DNA of 64,000 bases from Cytospora piceicola (taxonomy: Eukaryota; Ascomycota; Sordariomycetes; Diaporthales; Cytosporaceae). This document shows, in pieces, positions 58,100 to 64,000 of the stretch (position 1 is its first letter; the number at the start of each line of letters is the position of its first letter). The stretch is from NCBI GenBank assembly GCA_023375675.1, contig JALQBC010000058.1, positions 1-64,000 on the forward strand, given 5' to 3'. The position numbers were made by a program, and so were the translations under genes. The notes below the pieces were generated by a model that searched no databases, was not told the DNA's origin, and was given only the letters and a program-made list of their open reading frames with translations.

Positions 58100-59265
58100 G
58101 GCAGGCAGTAGCGGACGGATGGCAAGGTCAAGCGAGAGAGATCCGACGAAAGGTGACGCCAAAGGGAGCATTTGATGAACATCCAGCGCACAAGAGTGGC
58201 TCAGCCAAGGGAGCAAGTTAGGAAAGGGAAGCGCGATTCAAATGGAGCTTAGTATCGTGGTTTGATTGCCTTGCGAAGCCTTCATTAGCAGTATCCTTTC
58301 TCTGAATGGACTTGTTGTGTACAACTGACCTGAGGAAAAAAGAGTGAAGCCCACCGCCCAAAGAGTGATCGGAATTGAATGATGAGGCCCCTTCCACGAG
58401 GGAAGGAGACGACACGCCACCCATCGCACTTCAGCTTGCTGTCACAAGCGATCCCGGCAGTGACGCTCCCAGAGGAACGCTGGACTGGAGCCCCATCTTC
58501 CCCCTTGCGGGTTGTACACGAGGACAGCCAGCGCCCTGCTTTTCTGATGCCAACTGCGGAGGCGAGTTCGCCCCGTGCCGTTACCGGCAGGCCGTCAACA
58601 TCTCGCGCCCACGAGGGAGCGCAAGAGATCGGGCAAGGTCTCGGGAGTTTCTCCGAATTTCTCACATGCAAGGTTGTGCCAGGGCGCTTCCGAAGAAGAC
58701 GCTCGGCTTGAGAGAAATGCTCGCGCAAAGTCTCTCCGTTTGTAGCATAGAAGGGTAGCGTTGAGGGCGGTGAGCCTGGAAGAGAAAGGAAGAGAGAAGA
58801 GTCGAGATTTTGGTGGTTTCGACCGCGATAAATATTGCGGCTCAAAAAGTGCCTCTAGACGTGACGTGACTCATAGCCAATCAGAGCGTTCAGTACTGAC
58901 AGGGATGCTGCTGCCCGGCTGTACGGTAGGCGAGTGGGTCACTTGGCTTTTTCTACCCCGGGCTCGACGGCGCCGTCAGTCACGATAAGATAAAAATTAT
59001 TCCTGGTCCAGACCGGCCCCCAGGGTCCAGACTCTAGATCCCGGGCTTATTATATTCTGTAGGTTTCCGCCCGTAAGTCTGGTCATCTATACCACTCTTC
59101 ACTTTGTCACCCCCTTCCCCAGTTCTCCTATCATGTCTGTTGTCGCGTTCAACCACTACCGGTACCTCTCTCGGTAGTGCGCATTTCCTCGTACAAGCCT
59201 CTCGTCCCTCGTCCCCAGTTTCGTCCACCCTACATTGTCTATTCAGCTTTGATTCCTAGTACAGT
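58100..59265. other. Intergenic region upstream of the EFM2-like gene
   Basis: 1.17 kb. Open frames occur on both strands between 58285 and 58845, but neither looks like a protein. The last 400 bp hold the transcription-factor motif cluster described separately. Confidence 0.5.
58862..58993 (+). promoter_or_regulatory. bZIP / CCAAT / GATA motif cluster
   Basis: TGACGT at 58862-58867 directly overlaps TGACTCA at 58867-58873 (the Gcn4/CPC-1 and AP-1 type site). CCAAT follows at 58877-58881. A doubled GATA site, GATAAGATAA, lies at 58984-58993. The cluster is about 270-400 bp upstream of the EFM2-like start codon. Function is inferred from motif matches only. Confidence 0.5.
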
Positions 59266-60410
59266 ATGGCCGTCTCGGAGCCAAGAGACCTTCCCCAAGT
59301 ATGGCAGAAGCCTGCTTTTGCTGTTCTGCTGGACGCCCTCCAACATCTTCGGATTGAGCCTCCCGTGTGGCATATCAAGGCCTCCCGCACAGAAGTTATA
59401 GAAAAGCAGGAATCAACTGCACAGTACCGGCGGGAGGTGGCTGCGTATCTTTCCAGCATCATCAAGAGTGGGCTCACGTGGATCGAGGATGAGGAGGACA
59501 GGGAGGCGATCTGGGAAGAGGCCAGTAGACGGTTTTCGGAACGGTGTGGGCGAAGCGGTAGGTGCCCATGTCTTTTGTCGTGGGTACAGACTGCTCACTT
59601 TGTTCCTAGCTATGGGTGAGATAATTCGTCGGTGGCCCTTTGAGGGTGACGGATACGTTCCCTTCGAGCTGGCCATAAAGGAGCCACCTCTGACGGGCGA
59701 CAACTTGGGCCTGAAAACGTGGGGCTCCAGCTATGTTCTAGCCCAGATGCTGAACAACATCGGCCAGACTTCCTTGTCGCACCTCCTCAACCCAGACAGC
59801 GACCAATCTAGGCCACCAGTGCTCGAGTTAGGCTCAGGGACGGGACTGCTTGGTTTGGCCGCTGCAGCAGTATGGAGGACGCACGTCATCCTCAGCGACT
59901 TGCCTGAGATTGTGCCTAATCTCAGCTACAATGTCGAGAAGAACCGTCAGATGATACAGGAGCGAGGGGGCTCTGTTGTGGCCGGAGCTCTGACCTGGGG
60001 CGCGGAGGATGACGAACTTGACCATGTTCTCTTCCCTACGAAGAATAGTTACAAGGTGTGTGCCCAGAAATCTGGGGCCTGTGCTTTCGAAACTAATGTC
60101 AAGACAGGTCATCATCGTTGCCGATCCTCTCTATGACGATGTCCACCCCGGTTTGCTGGCTAGTGCTGTTGATGAACAGCTCAGCTTGGACACGAAAGCC
60201 AGAGCAATGGTCATGGTTCCTCAACGCGATGCCATCACCGTCAGGCTCATCTCAGCCTTCAAGAACGCGATGGCCTCCAAGCCAGTTCCTCTCGTCTGCC
60301 TGGAAGAGGAAGTTGTTGCCGGACAAGATGATTGGGGCGCTGATGAGGACGATGAAGCTGGACAGTTGAAATGCTGGCATGGAGTTTTCGGGAGACAGAA
60401 GGATGCTTGA
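59266..60410 (+). CDS. EFM2: EFM2-like protein-lysine methyltransferase
   Basis: Three exons: 59266-59557, 59610-60055 and 60108-60410. Both introns are 52 nt, and the product is 346 residues. It belongs to the seven-beta-strand METTL21/methyltransferase-16 family. In yeast, Efm2 methylates elongation factor 2. Visible features: LGLKTWGSSYVLAQ at about 131-144, the SAM-binding motif I VLELGSGTGLLGL at 168-180, an acidic SDLPEI after strand 2, and VADPLYDD in exon 3 in place of the usual DxxY motif. The N-terminal 100 residues are the extra helical region present in Efm2-type proteins and absent from most METTL21 enzymes. Choosing Efm2 over a sister family member is the less certain step. Confidence 0.78.
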
Positions 60411-61583
60411 TGAGAAATGGTTGACTTTGAGGACGGAAATCGGCGGTTTGAACTGGCCAAAACGACATGCTGCACAATTCTCTGGCGAGTGGCGGAAAGT
60501 ATTTCCGACGGGGGCAGGTGTTCGATATTACGAGATAGAGCAGGCCAAGACCTAGACTTAAAGACATGTAGAAGTAGAAGTAGATATCAACCTAGATATA
60601 TAGGACTAGAACGGAGACATACTGATTAGAGCTCACATTTATATTGGCAGCGTTTCCTTTCCTCATCAAACGGAGTGCCCCTTCTCAGTTACTCTTCCCC
60701 AACGCAGGGTACCAAAATAGTCATTTATCATTCCCAAGCCAGGTGACGATCGGGTAATGGGTCTTTAGGAGCTTTCGTGCTGTCAATGGCTTTGGGCATT
60801 GGCGGTGTGCTCTTTGGAGTTCTTGTTCTGTTCAGGTTACAGTCATCCTACATTCACTATATCTCTTTCTGTTGCAGGTCGTGACAAAGGTGCCCTGAGA
60901 ATTTACTTGTATTTAATATTGATAATAATGACTTGAGGAAACCGGTCAATCACTGCGTCAAATACACTTCTTGGTCATTTCAACAGGTCTTCGAAGGTCA
61001 CTCCTGCTACCTATTGTGACCATATATGCCCAGCTGTCAGTCCTAGTGACTTTGAATCTATTCATATGCTCCAACAAAGAATAAAAGCGATTTTATCGGG
61101 GTTATATCTACGCAGAGTTAGTCGTCTCCGGGACCCTCAATCAAACAGGTGCCCGTATTTCAGAATAATAAAGTGAAAAATATCATATTAGTTGTCATAG
61201 AAGAGTATTGTCAGACTCAGAACAATGGGCTTCTTCAAGAGCAACATTTGAAAAGGACCTACGGAAATGGAAAATCCCATGCTCAATATTTCATGACGTC
61301 CTGGACCACTTACACTTTTATATGCTTCACGACTTTCTTCAATTTCATTCAAGTCCTTTCCTTTTCAGTATATTCCATTTCATTCTCTTACACTTCAATC
61401 TTTCGTCCCAGACAACTCCGACTCAAGAACGGATGTGAATTTGAACGAGATTCACTGTGGCAGACACTCACTCTCTATCAAAAGTCACAGTAGATACTGT
61501 CGCTCATTACACTTCCAATGCAATGTCCTTGTCTACTTAAATTCCTGCCCTATGTTCGTCTCTTCTCATTGCCACTGATTAAA
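60411..61583. other. Intergenic region, no gene seen
   Basis: AT-richer sequence following the EFM2-like stop. Two overlapping short frames (61149-61493 and 61208-61438) have no recognisable domain. I see no RNA gene. Confidence 0.5.
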
Positions 61584-62175
61584 ACTCGCCATATTTGGAA
61601 ATTCTCTTCTCTTTCCTTTCGTCTCATTTCAGCTACCCACTGGTACTCGCCTCGCTTGACGAGGCTCACAACCACTTATGGACCTTCGTGGTATCCGCGT
61701 CTTCTCATCCACCTCGAGTTCATGTACTCGTCTTCTTTGACAAGCCTCACGATCCTCCCGGGTTTTTCATTGTCTGCATCTTCTTATGCACCGGGAGTAC
61801 TCGCTGTATTTGTAATACTTCACAACCACTTAGGTCTTTCCACTTATTCGCCTCCTCGCATCGACCCACGAGTACTCGCCTTACTTGGAAGAGCTTGGGA
61901 ACTATCCAGACTCTTGCCTTTTACTGCTCCTTTGCGTCCAACAACCAGCACTCGCCATATTTGGAGAGCTTCAGAATTGCCCAAGCTCTTCCCATTTATC
62001 TGCCTCTCCTGGCTATCAGGTAGTACTCGCCGTAATTAGAGCTTCACAAACACCAAGACTCCTTCCACTCCTTGAATCCTTCTCCTACATAATGGTTATC
62101 ACTTGTTGGTGCATCAAGTTCGCCTCTTTCAGACTTTCGGCCTTCTCACAAATTCGTCTTCCCATTACAGCACAT
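61584..62175 (+). repeat. Degenerate tandem repeat, period about 75 bp
   Basis: The start of the unit, ACTCGCC(A/T)TA(C/T)TTGG with variations, recurs at 61584, 61645, 61726, 61799, 61874, 61950 and 62025 (spacings 61, 81, 73, 75, 76, 75). An ACTTG relic is at 62101. After the start, units share a GAGCTTCACAA-like segment and a C/T-rich end. The period is a multiple of three, but no single frame keeps a stable protein repeat. The repeat is strongly C/T-rich on this strand and leads into the next gene. Confidence 0.75.
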
Positions 62176-62440
62176 TATCATCTTCACCTACCATTATCTC
62201 TGGACTATCCATACTTTGGCGTACCTTCGACATTTGCCTCTTGTTTGCTTCATACTCTCACCACATAATCTACATCTCTTCACACACCAACACCATCACT
62301 TACCAGTAGTCAAAGGCTATCAGATCTACCCAACTCTGTCAGTAATTCGCCTCCTTGGTTCCACCAAACCTTTTACGTACATCCCCAAGATCAAAAACGT
62401 TATACGATCCCAAGAGACAAAACCGCCGACACAAACAATC
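62176..62440 (+). promoter_or_regulatory. Leader region of the edge gene
   Basis: Pyrimidine- and CAC-rich sequence before the ATG at 62441. An open frame continues upstream to 62216, so a longer N-terminus is possible, but its composition is unlike the protein that follows. Confidence 0.35.
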
Positions 62441-64000
62441 ATGTCGCCCTACAAGAGGGTAGAGAACCGCAAGTACAACCAGGACGAGATCAACTACGTC
62501 CTCTCTCGAGCTCAGGCCGGCTGGGACAATGACACCATCGCCAAGGCCTTCAAGCGAGACCACGCCCAGTACTGGGGGGACCGCGAGTTCAACAAGAAGC
62601 AGGTGGCCTACATACGCACAAGCTACAAGATGCCCTGGGGGTAAGCGTTCCTCCCGCTTCCTTTTCACGTTTGACAGATACGCTGATGGAGGCGTTTGCA
62701 GTATGATCGAGACGCACACGGGCCCAATGCCCCAGTTCCCCAAGTCGCCAGCATCAGAAGCTACCCCGGGACCCAGCTCGAGGGCACGACAGAAGGCGAA
62801 ACAGGTTGCCAGGCAGCCCGACGGAACACACCCGAGAGCTCCGAACCCAGCCGTCGAGCCTGTTAACAACTTCAGACCCACGGCGGGTGCTCAGCTTCAA
62901 CAAACACACACATACGGGGGCGTGACCGCCGGTTCGAGCATCCAGGGCCAGGCACTCCCACCCCGTCTGACGGATACGGCAAACAATACAAACGGAACGG
63001 GCGATGCCCTCCTCAGACAGCAGCCTGCCAACCCTGGCAGCTCCCCAGCTGGGGACTTCTTCGGCTTGAATCCCTCTAGTACAGGACTAGCCTCAGGAGA
63101 CTTTGACTTTTCCAGCTTCGACTTCCCCGACGATGAATTCACGAGTGGAGGCGCAGAGGAAGCTGGTGCCAGCAATGCTGACTTTGCGGCCTTCCTCGGT
63201 GGCCAGCAAGCTCGAGAATCGTCTAAGCAGGCACATGGAGCCGCCAACGTCAACCAGAGCCATGGAGGAGCCCCAGCCCAGAAGGGCAACGCCGGTACCG
63301 GTGTAACAAACCCGTTGGACTTTGGTCACAGCACCACTTCTGCACCTGGGACTGGCCCCGGCTCGAACATCGGTGACGGCTCCGGACAGGTTCCGGACGT
63401 GCCAGAGCTGCCCGACTTCCTTGCCAACAAGCCCATCCAGTCCGTCGAGCGGGAGCAACCAGCCACCGCGGCGGCCCACCTGCCCCAATCCGGCACCGTT
63501 CACGACGCCGGCCCCGACACGCCGGCCCAGGCCGCCCCCGGCGCCCGGTTCCCCCCCGGGTACACGACGGCCGGCGCCGTCTTCCGCGACGCCCACGGCG
63601 TCTGGTACTACGACCCCCACGGCGGCTGCCACGTCGCGCTCGGCCACCGGCACGACTGGGACGGGGGCGTGCACTTCGGCGGCGAGGAGAGCGTGACCCA
63701 GAGCTTCGCCCTCATGCACAAGAGGGAGGGCGTCGGCTTCCTCCTCGGCCTGGCCGCCGGGCAGGCGCTCTGCGGCGGCGGCGGCGGCGGCGGCGGCGCT
63801 GCTCCCTCGCCGGACAGCCTGCGGGCCGCCGCCGAGGTCGCCCGGGGGGCGCTGCCCGAGGAGAGGCAGGCGAGCGTGACGGTGCCCGACCCCGCGGTCG
63901 TGCAGCGGCTCATGGGCGTCAACGGGCAGCTGCCCGGCAGCTATTACTACGAGCCCTTCACGAACAGGGTCGTCCAGTATGACCTGCCGGCTGGCCTTGC
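62441..64000 (+). CDS. Hypothetical protein with N-terminal helix-turn-helix-like region (partial)
   Basis: Exon 1 62441-62640, a 61-nt intron (62641-62701, GTAAGC donor), then exon 2 open to the window edge; at least 499 residues. The first 66 residues are basic and helical (YKRVENRKYNQDEINYVL, then RDHAQYWGDREFNKKQVAYI) and resemble a small DNA-binding fold, but I recognise no family. A long disordered region follows, rich in Gly, Asn, Pro and acidic patches (GDFDFSSFDFPDDEF). Near the edge the sequence looks folded and aromatic (FPPGYTTAGAVFRDAHG, then VWYYDPHGG), then has a poly-glycine run of eight GGC codons (63771-63797), then PGSYYYEPFTNRVVQYDLP. GC content rises to about 70% after 63450. 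The 3' end is missing. Confidence 0.75.

Noticed and set aside
58285..58845. 186-codon minus-strand frame and a 127-codon plus-strand frame
   Set aside because: Both strands are open in the same GC-rich stretch, with no domain, and the region overlaps candidate regulatory DNA.

Overview
The window is nuclear DNA of a filamentous ascomycete (Pezizomycotina, probably a Sordariomycete). The evidence is short spliceosomal introns (45-320 nt, GTRNGT donors, CTAAC/CTAAT-like branch sites), an abaA-type TEA/ATTS conidiation regulator, and an AT-rich block whose repeats differ only by C/T and G/A transitions, as expected of repeat-induced point mutation (RIP). The exact genus cannot be told from the sequence.

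Layout. Bases 1-9.8 kb are an AT-rich, gene-free block. It holds an (AAGT)n tract that opens a fold-back inverted repeat, an AT minisatellite, and a dead 7-kb Ty3/gypsy retrotransposon lying on the minus strand between two 213-bp LTRs. From about 9.8 kb the composition changes to ordinary fungal euchromatin. First come two divergent genes I do not recognise (a coiled-coil protein and a Gln/Pro/Trp-rich protein). A dense housekeeping block follows: GPI19 (GPI-anchor synthesis), VPS8 (CORVET endosomal tethering), a GPALPP/DUF3752 protein and a membrane-anchored RING-H2 ubiquitin ligase. A 3.9-kb gene-poor stretch precedes cyclophilin H (spliceosome) and a small membrane ORF. Next are a secreted protein with an LPMO-like N-terminal histidine, abaA (conidiophore development), MRD1 (pre-rRNA processing), dynein light chain LC8 and an ELL-type RNA polymerase II elongation factor. 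An 8.4-kb stretch with no recognisable gene comes next, then a helical hypothetical protein, an EFM2-like lysine methyltransferase, a degenerate 75-bp tandem repeat, and an unrecognised gene that runs off the right edge.

There is no biosynthetic cluster or defence island. Most genes are single-copy core functions in secretion and trafficking (GPI19, VPS8, RING ligase), RNA metabolism (cyclophilin H, MRD1, ELL) and translation-factor methylation (EFM2). abaA is the main developmental regulator. Exon structures were built by hand from splice signals and frame continuity. Several genes (VPS8 exon 1, the microexons of cyclophilin H and LC8, the last exon of the LPMO-like gene, the edge gene) are only correct after splicing. 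The most novel-looking material is the divergent unknown gene pair beside the RIP block, the histidine-first secreted protein, the long insertion in the TEA domain, the degenerate 75-bp repeat and the recurrent TACCTAGGTA palindrome.
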